Positions 43,509 to 51,898 of a stretch of DNA of 64,000 bases are shown in pieces. The translations under genes were made by a program, and so were the position numbers. How positions within the stretch are numbered: the first letter of the stretch is position 1; every line of letters begins with the position of its first letter. The stretch is from an uncultured Clostridium sp. GTDB lineage: Bacteria > Bacillota > Clostridia > Lachnospirales > Lachnospiraceae. The notes below the pieces were generated by a model. That model was not told the origin of the DNA and ran no database searches. It saw nothing but the letters and a program-made list of their open reading frames with translations. The stretch is from NCBI GenBank assembly GCA_947253885.1, contig CAMYAO010000008.1, forward strand, positions 1 through 64,000, given 5' to 3'.

Positions 43509-44660
43509 ATGTTCAGAAAAACAATAACAGAGGCAGAAGCCGATACCAGAGAAAAACTTATAATAGATATTCGGTCAAAGGAAGAGTTTGAAAAGGAAAC
43601 TTATCCGGGAGCTATCCATATAGAGGCAGACAGATTGGAGCAGTCTTATTCAGAACTTTCGAAGGAACATCCGATCTATCTGATGTGTCAGATCGGTCAA
43701 AAGAGCGATGATATGGCAGAGACACTTTCTGCGGAGGGATGGGAGTGCTATAGCATTATCGGAGGATTTCAGACATATCTTCGGGATCAGCTCACCGCTT
43801 TTTTACAGAAAGAGGAAGAAGTAGAGGTGCGAGCAAAGGAAGCGGAAAGAAGTATCGTAAAAAAGTTTCGAAAGGAAATTTGGAGAAAGTTTACAAAAGC
43901 AATTAATGAATATCAGCTTGTGCAGGATGGAGATAAAATAGCTGTTTGTATTTCCGGAGGGAAGGATTCTATGTTGATGGCAAAACTGTTTCAGGAGTTG
44001 TATCGTCATGGAAAAACCAATTTTGAATTGGTATTTCTGGTAATGAATCCGGGCTATAACGATATTAATTATCAGACCATTGTGGACAATGCAAAGTTGT
44101 TGAATATTCCGATTACTGTTTTCCGGTCAGAAATTTTTGATATTGTAGCGGAAGACGACAACAATCCCTGCTATCTGTGTGCCCGCATGAGAAGAGGATA
44201 TCTTTACAGTCAGGCGAAGGAGCTGGGTTGCAATAAGATTGCACTTGGTCACCATTTTGATGATGTGATTGAAACAATTCTGATGGGGATGCTGTACGGG
44301 GGACAGGTTCAGACAATGATGCCAAAGCTGCACAGTACCAACTTTGAGGGCATGGAACTGATTCGTCCGCTTTATCTGATTCGGGAGGCGGATATTAAAC
44401 GTTGGAGAGATTACAACCGATTACACTTTATTGCATGTGCCTGTCGGCTGACGGAAAGCTGTGCCTCCTGCGGAGGAGCGGATCGGGGCTCGAAGAGAGG
44501 AGAGATAAAAGAATTGATCGCGCAATTGGCGGAGAAAAGTCCGTTTATCGAAAAAAACATTTTCCGAAGTGTGGAAAATGTGAATCTGAAAACGATTATT
44601 GCTTATAAAGACGGAAAAGGAAAGCATCATTTTTTGGATAATTATGATGAGAATCTTTAA
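43509..44660 (+). CDS. Rhodanese-TtcA fusion, tRNA thiolation-type protein
   Basis: A 383-residue two-domain protein. Residues 1-100 are a rhodanese domain (IDIRSKEEFEKETYPGAIHI; active-site loop MCQIGQKS with a cysteine). Residues 120-383 are a PP-loop ATPase of the TtcA group with SGGKDSMLM (about 160), CYLCARMRRG (CxxC) and a cysteine-rich end CACRLTESCASC. TtcA makes 2-thiocytidine in tRNA using Fe-S-bound sulfur; a fused rhodanese could supply the sulfur. The last cysteine cluster could bind an Fe-S centre or zinc. The ATG at 43509 follows GAGGAG. A role in tRNA modification is inferred from family. Confidence 0.85.
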   Translation: MFRKTITEAEADTREKLIIDIRSKEEFEKETYPGAIHIEADRLEQSYSELSKEHPIYLMCQIGQKSDDMAETLSAEGWECYSIIGGFQTYLRDQLTAFLQKEEEVEVRAKEAERSIVKKFRKEIWRKFTKAINEYQLVQDGDKIAVCISGGKDSMLMAKLFQELYRHGKTNFELVFLVMNPGYNDINYQTIVDNAKLLNIPITVFRSEIFDIVAEDDNNPCYLCARMRRGYLYSQAKELGCNKIALGHHFDDVIETILMGMLYGGQVQTMMPKLHSTNFEGMELIRPLYLIREADIKRWRDYNRLHFIACACRLTESCASCGGADRGSKRGEIKELIAQLAEKSPFIEKNIFRSVENVNLKTIIAYKDGKGKHHFLDNYDENL

Positions 44661-44665
44661 AAACA

Positions 44666-44700
44666 TTGACAACAATCTAATTGAGTGATATTATTTAGAT
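44666..44700 (+). promoter_or_regulatory. Promoter of the rubrerythrin gene
   Basis: TTGACA (44666-44671) and TATTAT (44689-44694) are 17 bases apart. An inverted repeat ATCTAA (44675-44680) and TTAGAT (44695-44700) brackets the -10 element and may be an operator. Confidence 0.7.
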
Positions 44701-44736
44701 AGAAAATAAATAAAGGTGAAAAGGAGGTATTTTAAA

Positions 44737-45393
44737 ATGAAAAAATTTGTATGTTCTGTATGTGGTTATGTTCATGAGGGCGATGCGGCACCGGAAGTGT
44801 GTCCGGTATGTAAGGCACCGGCTTCCAAGTTTAATGAAGTGGCGGAGCCGCTGTCCGGAAATCGTTATGCGGGAACTAAAACAGAGAAAAATCTGTGGGA
44901 AGCATTTGCCGGAGAGTCTATGGCTCGGAATAAATATACCTATTTCGCTTCTGTTGCCAAAAAAGCAGGATATGAGCAGATTGCGGCAATCTTTTTAGAA
45001 ACGGCAAATAATGAAAAAGAACACGCAAAACTATGGTTTAAGGCTTTGGAAGAGATTGGAACGACTCCTGAGAATCTTTTGCATGCGGCAGAAGGGGAAA
45101 ATGCCGAATGGACGGACATGTATGATCGTATGGCACGTGAGGCGGAAGAAGAAGGATTTCCGGAATTGGCAAAACAGTTTCGCGGAGTTGCTGCCATTGA
45201 AAAGACACATGAAGAGCGCTATCGGAAATTGCTTCACAATGTAGAGACTAGAGCAGTATTTGAAAAGAGCGGAGTAACCTTATGGGAATGCCGCAACTGC
45301 GGTCATATGGTAGTCGGAGTCAAAGCCCCCGATGTATGTCCGGTGTGCGATCATCCACAGAGTTTCTTTGAGGTGCGAAAAGAAAATTATTAA
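44737..45393 (+). CDS. Rubrerythrin with rubredoxin domains at both ends
   Basis: A 218-residue non-haem iron protein detoxifying peroxide in anaerobes. Rubredoxin-like iron centres occur at both ends: CSVCGYVHEG...CPVCKAP (about 4-36) and CRNCGHMVVG...CPVCDHP (about 180-212). Between them is the diiron rubrerythrin helical bundle with EAFAGESMARNKY and NNEKEHAK, plus ETHEERY-like EKTHEERYRKL. Classical rubrerythrin has the C-terminal centre only and the reverse type has the N-terminal one; this protein has both. It would accept electrons from NADH- or ferredoxin-linked reductases. The ATG at 44737 follows AAAGGAGG. Confidence 0.92.
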   Translation: MKKFVCSVCGYVHEGDAAPEVCPVCKAPASKFNEVAEPLSGNRYAGTKTEKNLWEAFAGESMARNKYTYFASVAKKAGYEQIAAIFLETANNEKEHAKLWFKALEEIGTTPENLLHAAEGENAEWTDMYDRMAREAEEEGFPELAKQFRGVAAIEKTHEERYRKLLHNVETRAVFEKSGVTLWECRNCGHMVVGVKAPDVCPVCDHPQSFFEVRKENY

Positions 45394-45475
45394 AATACTG
45401 TAAAATCAATTGCGATCTATCTGAAAACTGTTAAAATATAGCATATAAATAAATTCTCAGAAAGGTCGTGTAATT

Positions 45476-45676
45476 ATGAGAGCAATTAAAATTTTCTTTA
45501 AAGTATGTACTTTTTTTGCATTCCTGACAGGCGCATTCTATTTTGTATATCGGTTTTTAAAAAAACAGAACAAGAATATTGATTTTCATGAAGAGGAAGT
45601 AAAAGCGACTTATCACAAAATGGCGGACAAAGCCAGTGATGCATTTAACAGTGTAAAAACTTCTCTTCACAGATAG
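45476..45676 (+). CDS. Small single-pass membrane protein
   Basis: A 66-residue protein with one transmembrane helix (about 6-27, FFKVCTFFAFLTGAFYFVYR), a basic stop-transfer KKQNK and a charged helical tail. A good site (AGAAAGG) precedes the ATG and a terminator follows, so it is probably real. The helical tail recalls YtxH-like small proteins. Function is unknown; it follows the rubrerythrin gene by 82 bases. Confidence 0.7.
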   Translation: MRAIKIFFKVCTFFAFLTGAFYFVYRFLKKQNKNIDFHEEEVKATYHKMADKASDAFNSVKTSLHR

Positions 45677-45682
45677 AACCTG

Positions 45683-45717
45683 AAAAAAGACTTTCCGATT
45701 TTGGAGAGCCTTTTTTT
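45683..45717 (+). terminator. Terminator after the small membrane protein gene
   Basis: AAAAAAGACTTTCC pairs with GGAGAGCCTTTTTTT with one mismatch and one wobble pair, ending in seven T. Confidence 0.7.
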
Positions 45718-45723
45718 CGTTTT

Positions 45724-45759
45724 GAAGTGTGCTAGCATAAAGTGCAACACTTTAAAGTG
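45724..45759. promoter_or_regulatory. AAGTG repeat operator upstream of the aminotransferase
   Basis: AAAGTG-CAA-CACTTT (45739-45753) is a perfect inverted repeat. It is followed at once by a further direct AAAGTG (45754-45759) and preceded by GAAGTG near 45724. Such a cluster suggests a repressor or activator site; the protein is unknown. Confidence 0.45.
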
Positions 45760-45785
45760 ATAAAACAATGAAAGTAGGAGAAGTT

Positions 45786-46970
45786 ATGATTGCAAAGAGA
45801 CTTAGAAAATCCCTAGATGAGGGTGTTTGTATAAGAGATATTTTTGAAGAGGGTAAAAAACTGGCAAAGATATACGGAAAAGAGGAAATATTTAATTTTA
45901 CGATCGGAAATCCGAGTATAGCCCCTCCTGCGATTGTAAATGAGACAATAAAAGAGATCTTAGATACAGAGCCGGCTCTTTCTTTGCACGGTTACCCTGC
46001 AAATGCAGGACACCCGGATGTAAGAAGCCATGTAGCGGATTATTTAAATGCGAATTATCGGACCTGTTATGAAACGGACGGGATTATTATGACCAGCGGA
46101 GCTGCCTCTGCTATTGTTCTTTTATGTCATACCTTATTGGATGCAGGAGATGAGGTTGTGACCTTTGCCCCTTATTTCTGGGAGTATAAAAGCTATGTAG
46201 AGACGGTTTACGGAAAGCTGGTTCCTGCACTGTGTAATATGGAAACATTGCAGCCGGATCCGGAGACGTTTCTGGCAGCGATATCGGATAAAACAAAATT
46301 TGTATTGATCAATACTCCGAATAATCCGACCGGAGCAGTATATACCGAAGAATCCATTCGGAAGATTGTGAAAATATTAGAAGAAAAACAAAAAGAATAC
46401 GGACATCCGATTTATCTGGTTTCGGATGAGCCTTATCGAAAACTTGCCTATGACATTGACGTACCATATTTTACCGATTATTATAAGAATACAATTGTAG
46501 TATATTCTTATAGCAAGACGTTGTCGGTACCGGGAGAGCGAATCGGCTACATGGCATTTGAACCGAGGATAGATGATTATGAAGATATGATTGCAGGGGT
46601 AACTGCTTCTATGCGTTATCTTGGATATGTTAATGCACCTTCTTTACAGCAGAAGCTGTTGCTGAAATGTGTAGATGCATCTGTGGACATTCGGATCTAT
46701 CAAAAAACGAGAGATATTTTGTACCGGGGATTGACGGAGATCGGTTACACCTGTATTCATCCGGACGGAGCGTTTTATTTATTTATGAAAGCTTTGGAGG
46801 AGGATGATGTTGCATTTTGTGAAACGGCAAAGCAGGAGCGGATTTTAATGGCTCCGGGAACTGCTTTTTACGGTTCGGGATGGGTGCGTATTTCTTATTG
46901 CGTAACAGAAGAGACGGCAAGGAAAAGTCTTCCGGCATTTGAACGGCTTTATAAGAAGTATCATAAATAA
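45786..46970 (+). CDS. PLP-dependent class I aminotransferase
   Basis: A 394-residue fold-type I aminotransferase of the AspC/AspB group. Signatures are NFTIGNPSIAPP near residue 32, TSGAASA near 102, TPNNPTGAVYTEES near 178, SDEPYRKL and the PLP lysine in SYSKTLSVPGERIGYM near 238. The C-terminal arginine that binds the substrate carboxylate appears in WVRISYC. The amino donor and acceptor cannot be fixed. The ATG at 45786 follows GTAGGAG; an ATG 18 bases upstream lacks such a site. glmS follows by 18 bases. Confidence 0.9.
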   Translation: MIAKRLRKSLDEGVCIRDIFEEGKKLAKIYGKEEIFNFTIGNPSIAPPAIVNETIKEILDTEPALSLHGYPANAGHPDVRSHVADYLNANYRTCYETDGIIMTSGAASAIVLLCHTLLDAGDEVVTFAPYFWEYKSYVETVYGKLVPALCNMETLQPDPETFLAAISDKTKFVLINTPNNPTGAVYTEESIRKIVKILEEKQKEYGHPIYLVSDEPYRKLAYDIDVPYFTDYYKNTIVVYSYSKTLSVPGERIGYMAFEPRIDDYEDMIAGVTASMRYLGYVNAPSLQQKLLLKCVDASVDIRIYQKTRDILYRGLTEIGYTCIHPDGAFYLFMKALEEDDVAFCETAKQERILMAPGTAFYGSGWVRISYCVTEETARKSLPAFERLYKKYHK

Positions 46971-46988
46971 GATTTGGAGGCATATTAA

Positions 46989-48815
46989 ATGTGCGGAATT
47001 GTTGGATATGTAGGAAGTCATCAGGCAGCGCCTGTTTTATTAGACGGATTGGCAAAGCTGGAATATAGAGGGTATGATTCTGCCGGAATTGCAGTAGAAG
47101 GAGAGAACGGCATTCAGGTTCAAAAGGCAACCGGAAAGTTAAAGGTGTTGAGTGAGCTGACACATGACGGAGCCAGTTTGCCGGGAACAGTCGGAATCGG
47201 GCACACGCGTTGGGCGACACACGGTGCTCCGACGACGGAAAATGCGCATCCGCATGTGAGTCGCGGAGGTGAGATTGCGATTGTTCATAACGGGATTATC
47301 GAAAACTTTATAAAGATTCGTCAGAAAATGGAATCTAAGGGATATCAGTTTGTATCCGAGACGGATACCGAGGTAGTGGCACATTTACTGGATTACTATT
47401 ATAACGGAGATCCGTTGCAGACTATCATTAAGGTAATGCATCGGGTAGAGGGCTCTTATGCATTCGGTATTTTGTTTCATGATTTTCCGGATAAGATCTT
47501 TTCTGTAAGAAAGGACAGTCCTTTAGTGGTCGGAAAGGGAGACGGTTATAACCTGATTGCTTCCGATGTGCCGGCGATTTTAAAGTATACACGCAATGTG
47601 TATTATATAGAAAACGAGGAAATCGCCGTTTTATCAAAAGAAGGAATTGAGTTTTATAACATTGATAAAGAACCGATTGAAAAGCAGATGCACACAGTAG
47701 AATGGGATTTGGAAGCGGCAGAGAAGGAGGGCTATGAGCATTTTATGCTGAAGGAAATGTATGATCAGCCGAGAGCAGTAAAGGATACGATCTGTCGTTA
47801 TATCCAAAAAGATGAGATATCTTTGGATGCAATCGGAATGTCGGAAGAGGAAATACTGTCCATTCGCAGTATTCATATTGTGGCATGCGGATCCGCCTAC
47901 TATACGGGTATCTGCAGTCGTTATATATTTGAGGAGATGGCAAAGATTCCGACCAATGTGGAGTTGGCAAGTGAGTTTCGCTATCGAAATGCGATTATAA
48001 ACGAGAAGGATCTGGTGATCGTTATCAGTCAATCCGGTGAGACTGCCGATTCTAAGGAAGCTCTGAGACAAGCGAAGAAGCGGGGAGCAAAGACATTGGC
48101 GATTGTTAATGTGGTTGACAGTTCGATTGCACGGGAAGCGGATAATGTCCTTTATACTCTGGCAGGCCCGGAGATTTCCGTTGCGACGACAAAGGCATTT
48201 TCAACGCAGTTGATTGTAGAGTATGTACTGGCTTTGAAATTTGCAGAGGTACAGGGCAGGATTTCCAAAGATGAGGTGGCACAGTATATTCGGGATATGC
48301 TTCGGATTCCGGATCAGCTGGAGCTGTTATTATCTCACAGAGAGCATATTCAAAAGTTTGCAATGCGGTATATTGCGGCAAAGGATGTATTTTTTATCGG
48401 ACGAGGATTGGATTACGCACTTTCGATGGAAGGAGCATTAAAGCTGAAGGAAATCTCCTATATACATGCAGAGGCCTATGCGGCAGGAGAGTTAAAGCAC
48501 GGAACCATTTCGCTGATTGAAGACGGAACACTGGTAGTGTCTGTTTTAACACAACCGGATCTCTACAAGAAAACCATCAGTAATATTGTAGAAGTAAAAT
48601 CCAGAGGAGCTTTTGTGATGGCGGTTACGACAGAAGGGAATATTGAAGTGGAGGAGGCAGCGGATTACGTTATCTATGTTCCGGAAAACAGCCGCTATTT
48701 CAGTTGTTCTCTTGCCTTGATTCCACTCCAGATGTTTGCATATTATGTGTCGGTCGGCAGAGGTCTGGATGTAGATAAACCGCGAAATCTGGCAAAATCT
48801 GTAACAGTTGAATAG
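46989..48815 (+). CDS. glmS: Glutamine--fructose-6-phosphate aminotransferase
   Basis: A 608-residue enzyme making glucosamine-6-phosphate, the first step to UDP-GlcNAc for the wall. The N-terminal glutaminase has the nucleophile Cys2 (MCGIVGYVG), GHTRWATHG and HNGIIENF. Two SIS sugar-isomerase domains follow (about 290-600; GSAYYTG, SQSGETADS, GRGLDYALSMEGALKLKEIS). The final AKSVTVE is the canonical end. Only 18 bases separate it from the preceding gene, so no glmS ribozyme precedes it directly. The start follows TTGGAGG. Confidence 0.97.
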   Translation: MCGIVGYVGSHQAAPVLLDGLAKLEYRGYDSAGIAVEGENGIQVQKATGKLKVLSELTHDGASLPGTVGIGHTRWATHGAPTTENAHPHVSRGGEIAIVHNGIIENFIKIRQKMESKGYQFVSETDTEVVAHLLDYYYNGDPLQTIIKVMHRVEGSYAFGILFHDFPDKIFSVRKDSPLVVGKGDGYNLIASDVPAILKYTRNVYYIENEEIAVLSKEGIEFYNIDKEPIEKQMHTVEWDLEAAEKEGYEHFMLKEMYDQPRAVKDTICRYIQKDEISLDAIGMSEEEILSIRSIHIVACGSAYYTGICSRYIFEEMAKIPTNVELASEFRYRNAIINEKDLVIVISQSGETADSKEALRQAKKRGAKTLAIVNVVDSSIAREADNVLYTLAGPEISVATTKAFSTQLIVEYVLALKFAEVQGRISKDEVAQYIRDMLRIPDQLELLLSHREHIQKFAMRYIAAKDVFFIGRGLDYALSMEGALKLKEISYIHAEAYAAGELKHGTISLIEDGTLVVSVLTQPDLYKKTISNIVEVKSRGAFVMAVTTEGNIEVEEAADYVIYVPENSRYFSCSLALIPLQMFAYYVSVGRGLDVDKPRNLAKSVTVE

Positions 48816-48835
48816 ATTAGAGGACGAAGTTGTGC

Positions 48836-48864
48836 TTGACAACTTTTAAACAGTCCTTTAATAT
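48836..48864 (+). promoter_or_regulatory. Promoter of the fatty acid synthesis operon
   Basis: TTGACA (48836-48841) and TAATAT (48859-48864) are 17 bases apart, 52 bases before acpP. Confidence 0.8.
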
Positions 48865-48869
48865 TCAAG
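48856..48869. promoter_or_regulatory. Candidate FabT-like operator
   Basis: CTTTAATATTCAAG is a 14-bp palindrome with two mismatched positions, centred on AATATT and covering the -10 element. The operon ends in a MarR gene, so self-repression by that protein is a reasonable guess. Confidence 0.45.
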
Positions 48870-48916
48870 ATAAATTATTAAATTTTTTTAACCAAATGAA
48901 GCTTGGAGGAGACAAA

Positions 48917-49150
48917 ATGAGTACATTCGATAAGGTAAAAGAGATTATTGTAGATACCTTAAATTTCAGTGCGGATGATGTACAGCCGGAATCTGATTTG
49001 TTCAAGGATTTAGGTGCAGATTCACTGGATGCTGTAGAGTTAAATATGGCACTTGAAGAAGAATACGGTATTACAATTCCAGATGAGGAAATGCCAAACC
49101 TTACTACTTTAGAGAAAATTGTTAAATATATTGACGAACACGCAGAATAA
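48917..49150 (+). CDS. acpP: Acyl carrier protein
   Basis: A 77-residue acidic carrier protein. Ser36 in GADSLDAVEL is the phosphopantetheine attachment site. It carries all intermediates of the pathway encoded downstream. It is the first gene of the operon, behind a strong TTGACA/TAATAT promoter, and the ATG follows GGAGGAG. A very stable hairpin separates it from accB and could raise its transcript level relative to the rest. Confidence 0.97.
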   Translation: MSTFDKVKEIIVDTLNFSADDVQPESDLFKDLGADSLDAVELNMALEEEYGITIPDEEMPNLTTLEKIVKYIDEHAE

Positions 49151-49171
49151 GAGGTTAGCAATTCCTAAGGG

Positions 49172-49222
49172 GCTTGCTTCTCTAATATGGAGAGCTTTTT
49201 TCTCTATATTAGAGAAGCAAGC
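49172..49222 (+). other. Long hairpin between acpP and accB
   Basis: GCTTGCTTCTCTAATAT (49172-49188) is perfectly complementary to 49206-49222. Inside it, AGAG (49191-49194) pairs with CTCT (49202-49205) around a CTTTTTT loop, leaving a two-base GG bulge. That gives 21 bp in total. No T tract follows the 3' arm, so it is not a simple terminator; RNA processing or stabilisation of acpP mRNA is more likely. Confidence 0.8.
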
Positions 49223-49246
49223 GTCATTGGATGTTGGAGGGAATGT

Positions 49247-49759
49247 ATGGAACTAAAGAAGAGTGAGATTGAAGAGTTGATGCAGAAGTTTGATGATTCA
49301 AATATTGCCGAAATGGAAATAAAGACAGAGGGTGTAGAGATTGTATTGAAAAAACAGCGTCCTGAGCCGGCACCTGAGAGACCGCAATTACCGCCGCCAA
49401 TGCCAATGTTTATGCCAATGCCGGGAATGGCACCTGCCCAAATAGAGACTGCGCCGACACAGAATACAGCACCTGCCCGAGTTGCAGAAAAAGAGGTGGA
49501 GACATGTGAGGGAACGCTTGTAAGTGCACCGTTGGCAGGAATCTTTTATCAGGCGGCAAAGCCGGGAGAAAAGGCATTTGTAGAAGTGGGACAGAAAGTG
49601 AAAAAAGGGGAAACACTCGGACTGATTGAAGCAATGAAGGTAATCAATGAAATTCCGTCTCCCTGTGACGGAGTAGTCGTGGAAATCCTAATTGCAGATG
49701 CCGAGTTTGCACAGTATGATGCACCGCTGTTCCGCATAGAGGAGAGTGCAAATGTTTAA
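49247..49759 (+). CDS. accB: Biotin carboxyl carrier protein of acetyl-CoA carboxylase
   Basis: A 170-residue AccB. A helical N terminus of about 45 residues is followed by a Pro/Met/Ala-rich linker (about 45-85) and the biotinyl domain (about 90-168). The biotin lysine is in EAMKVIN at about residue 131. The ATG at 49247 follows TTGGAGG; an upstream in-frame start lies inside the hairpin. It delivers carboxylated biotin to AccAD. Confidence 0.96.
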   Translation: MELKKSEIEELMQKFDDSNIAEMEIKTEGVEIVLKKQRPEPAPERPQLPPPMPMFMPMPGMAPAQIETAPTQNTAPARVAEKEVETCEGTLVSAPLAGIFYQAAKPGEKAFVEVGQKVKKGETLGLIEAMKVINEIPSPCDGVVVEILIADAEFAQYDAPLFRIEESANV

Positions 49760-51128
49760 GAGGATATTGATCGCAAACCGCGGAGAAATTGCCATGCGCA
49801 TTCTCCGTTGTTGTCGTGAATTGGGAATTGAAACTGTTCTGGTTCACTCTACGGAAGATGCGGAGTCTATGCCGGTGGATTTTGCTACGGAAGCGGTATG
49901 TATCGGACCGGCACCGGCGGCACAGTCGTATTTAAATCAGGATGCCATCCTTCAGGTGGCAAAAAGCTACGGATGTGAAGCTGTTCATCCCGGGTTCGGT
50001 TTTCTTTCAGAAAATGCGGATTTTGCAGAAAAATGTGAGGAAAATAATATTATCTTTATCGGGCCGAGTGCACAGATGATTCGTGGAATGGGGGATAAAC
50101 AAAGTGCCCGCAGTTTAATGCGAAAAAGCGGGGTACCGGTAGTGCCCGGATCGGACGGACTGGTCACTTCGGCAGAAGAAGCAAAAGAAATTGCAAATAA
50201 AATAGGATATCCGGTCTTATTAAAGGCATCTGCAGGAGGAGGCGGACGCGGCATGCGTACGGCATTTGATGACAGTGAAGTGATTCATGCCTATGAAAAT
50301 GCAAGTGCGGAAGCATTGGCGGCATTCGGGGACGGATCTATGTATTTAGAGAAACTGATCCTCAATCCGCATCATATTGAATTTCAGATTCTGGGAGATT
50401 CTTATGGAAATATTGTCCATCTCGGAGAGAGAGACTGCTCCATGCAGAGGCGAAATCAGAAATTGATAGAGGAATCACCTGCTAAAATTCTGTCGCCGAA
50501 GTTGAGAAGTGCTATGGCAAAGGCAGCGGTAAAGGCTGCGAAGGCAGTGAAATATTTCAGTGCGGGAACAGTGGAATTTGTTTTGGATCAGCAGGGAAAT
50601 TTTTATTTCATTGAAATGAATACCCGTATTCAGGTGGAACATCCGGTTACAGAGATGGTTACGGGAATCGATCTGATCCGTGAACAGATTCGGATTGCGG
50701 CAGGGCAGAAGTTATCTGTGTCGCAGACAGATATTCACTTTACCGGACATGCAATTGAGTGCAGAATAAATGCGGAAAGTCCGGAGAGGGGATTTGCACC
50801 TTCTCCCGGACATATAGATTTTCTTCATATGCCGGGGGGAAACGGGGTGCGTGTAGAAACCGCTCTGTATCAGGGCAGTGATGTAAGTCCATGGTACGAT
50901 TCCATGGTGGCAAAAATTATTGTACATGCTCCGGGGCGTTTAGAGGCAATCAGACGTATGAGAATGGCATTGGAAGAAGTGATTATTAACGGAGTGGACA
51001 CAAATGTGGAGTTTTTATATCTGTTGATGCATAATCCGGAGTATATGCTTGGAAATATTGATACCTCCTTTATCGGGAAAAATACACAGGCGATTTTAGA
51101 CTGGAATAAAGAGAGCAAAAAGTATTAA
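49752..51128 (+). CDS. accC: Biotin carboxylase subunit of acetyl-CoA carboxylase
   Basis: A 458-residue ATP-grasp biotin carboxylase. It begins MFKRILIANRGEIAMRIL, has the GGGGRGMR glycine-rich loop near 165-172, HIEFQILGD, the FIEMNTRIQVEHPVTEMVTG catalytic block near 285-304, and a C-terminal B domain. The ATG at 49752 overlaps accB by 8 bases and follows GAGGAG; a GTG six bases earlier is possible. Confidence 0.96.
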   Translation: MFKRILIANRGEIAMRILRCCRELGIETVLVHSTEDAESMPVDFATEAVCIGPAPAAQSYLNQDAILQVAKSYGCEAVHPGFGFLSENADFAEKCEENNIIFIGPSAQMIRGMGDKQSARSLMRKSGVPVVPGSDGLVTSAEEAKEIANKIGYPVLLKASAGGGGRGMRTAFDDSEVIHAYENASAEALAAFGDGSMYLEKLILNPHHIEFQILGDSYGNIVHLGERDCSMQRRNQKLIEESPAKILSPKLRSAMAKAAVKAAKAVKYFSAGTVEFVLDQQGNFYFIEMNTRIQVEHPVTEMVTGIDLIREQIRIAAGQKLSVSQTDIHFTGHAIECRINAESPERGFAPSPGHIDFLHMPGGNGVRVETALYQGSDVSPWYDSMVAKIIVHAPGRLEAIRRMRMALEEVIINGVDTNVEFLYLLMHNPEYMLGNIDTSFIGKNTQAILDWNKESKKY

Positions 51129-51146
51129 AGCAGGAGAGGTTAGGAT

Positions 51147-51896
51147 ATGAGTATTTTTGAAGGGAGAAAGCGAACGCTGTTATCCTATAAACGTATGCGA
51201 GAGCATATAGTAAAGGGATCGGAAGCAAGGAGTTTTTTGGAAAATCTGTTCGATCCCGGAACATTTCGTGAGGCCTATGAGGATATGGAGACCTCCGATC
51301 CTTTAAATTTTCCGGGCTACCGGAAAAAAGTAAAGGAGCTGGCAGGAACGACGGATCTGTTGGACGGTTGCGTAATGGGTTATGGAAAAATTGAAGGCAT
51401 TCCTATGTTTGTAGCATCTCTTGACAAGGACTTTTTAATGGGAAGTATGGGGACGGTAGTAGGAGAAAAGCTGACCAGAACGATAGAGGCTGCCACAAAG
51501 TATGAGTTGCCTTTAGTGATCTTTTCCATGAGCGGCGGAGCCAGAATGCAGGAAGGATTGTTTTCTCTGATGCAGATGGCAAAAACATCCGCGGCAATTG
51601 AACGATATCGGGAAAGTGGCGGATTTTATATATCCATTTTGATGCATCCGACGACCGGAGGTGTCAGCGCAAGTTATGCTAATTTAGGTGATGTGATTCT
51701 GGCGGAGCCGAATGCCCTGATCGGATTTGCGGGACCGCGTGTAATTGAGCAGACAATCGGAGAGGAGCTTCCGGAAGGATTTCAGCGGTCGGAGTTTCAA
51801 TTGGGGCACGGATTTGTAGACAAAATTGTAGAGCGAAAGGATATGCGTAAGACAATCGGTCAGTTATTACGCTTGCATAAGAGAAACAGGAGTTAG
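51147..51896 (+). CDS. accD: Acetyl-CoA carboxylase carboxyltransferase beta subunit lacking the zinc ribbon
   Basis: A 249-residue AccD catalytic domain with MGSMGTVVGEKLTRTIE, FSMSGGARMQEGLFSLMQMAK and HPTTGGVSASYANLGD, forming the CoA-binding oxyanion site. Bacterial AccD normally starts with a four-cysteine zinc ribbon of about 40-50 residues (CPKC...CMNC). This protein begins at the point just after that ribbon, and the DNA upstream of the start encodes no such motif before the accC stop. The ATG has AGGAG upstream. Either the ribbon is dispensable here or its role moved elsewhere. Confidence 0.93.
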   Translation: MSIFEGRKRTLLSYKRMREHIVKGSEARSFLENLFDPGTFREAYEDMETSDPLNFPGYRKKVKELAGTTDLLDGCVMGYGKIEGIPMFVASLDKDFLMGSMGTVVGEKLTRTIEAATKYELPLVIFSMSGGARMQEGLFSLMQMAKTSAAIERYRESGGFYISILMHPTTGGVSASYANLGDVILAEPNALIGFAGPRVIEQTIGEELPEGFQRSEFQLGHGFVDKIVERKDMRKTIGQLLRLHKRNRS

Positions 51897-51898
51897 GG

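Noticed and set aside
45683..46988. A glmS ribozyme ahead of glmS
   Set aside because: Only 18 bases separate glmS from the upstream gene and no ribozyme core is seen before the aminotransferase.
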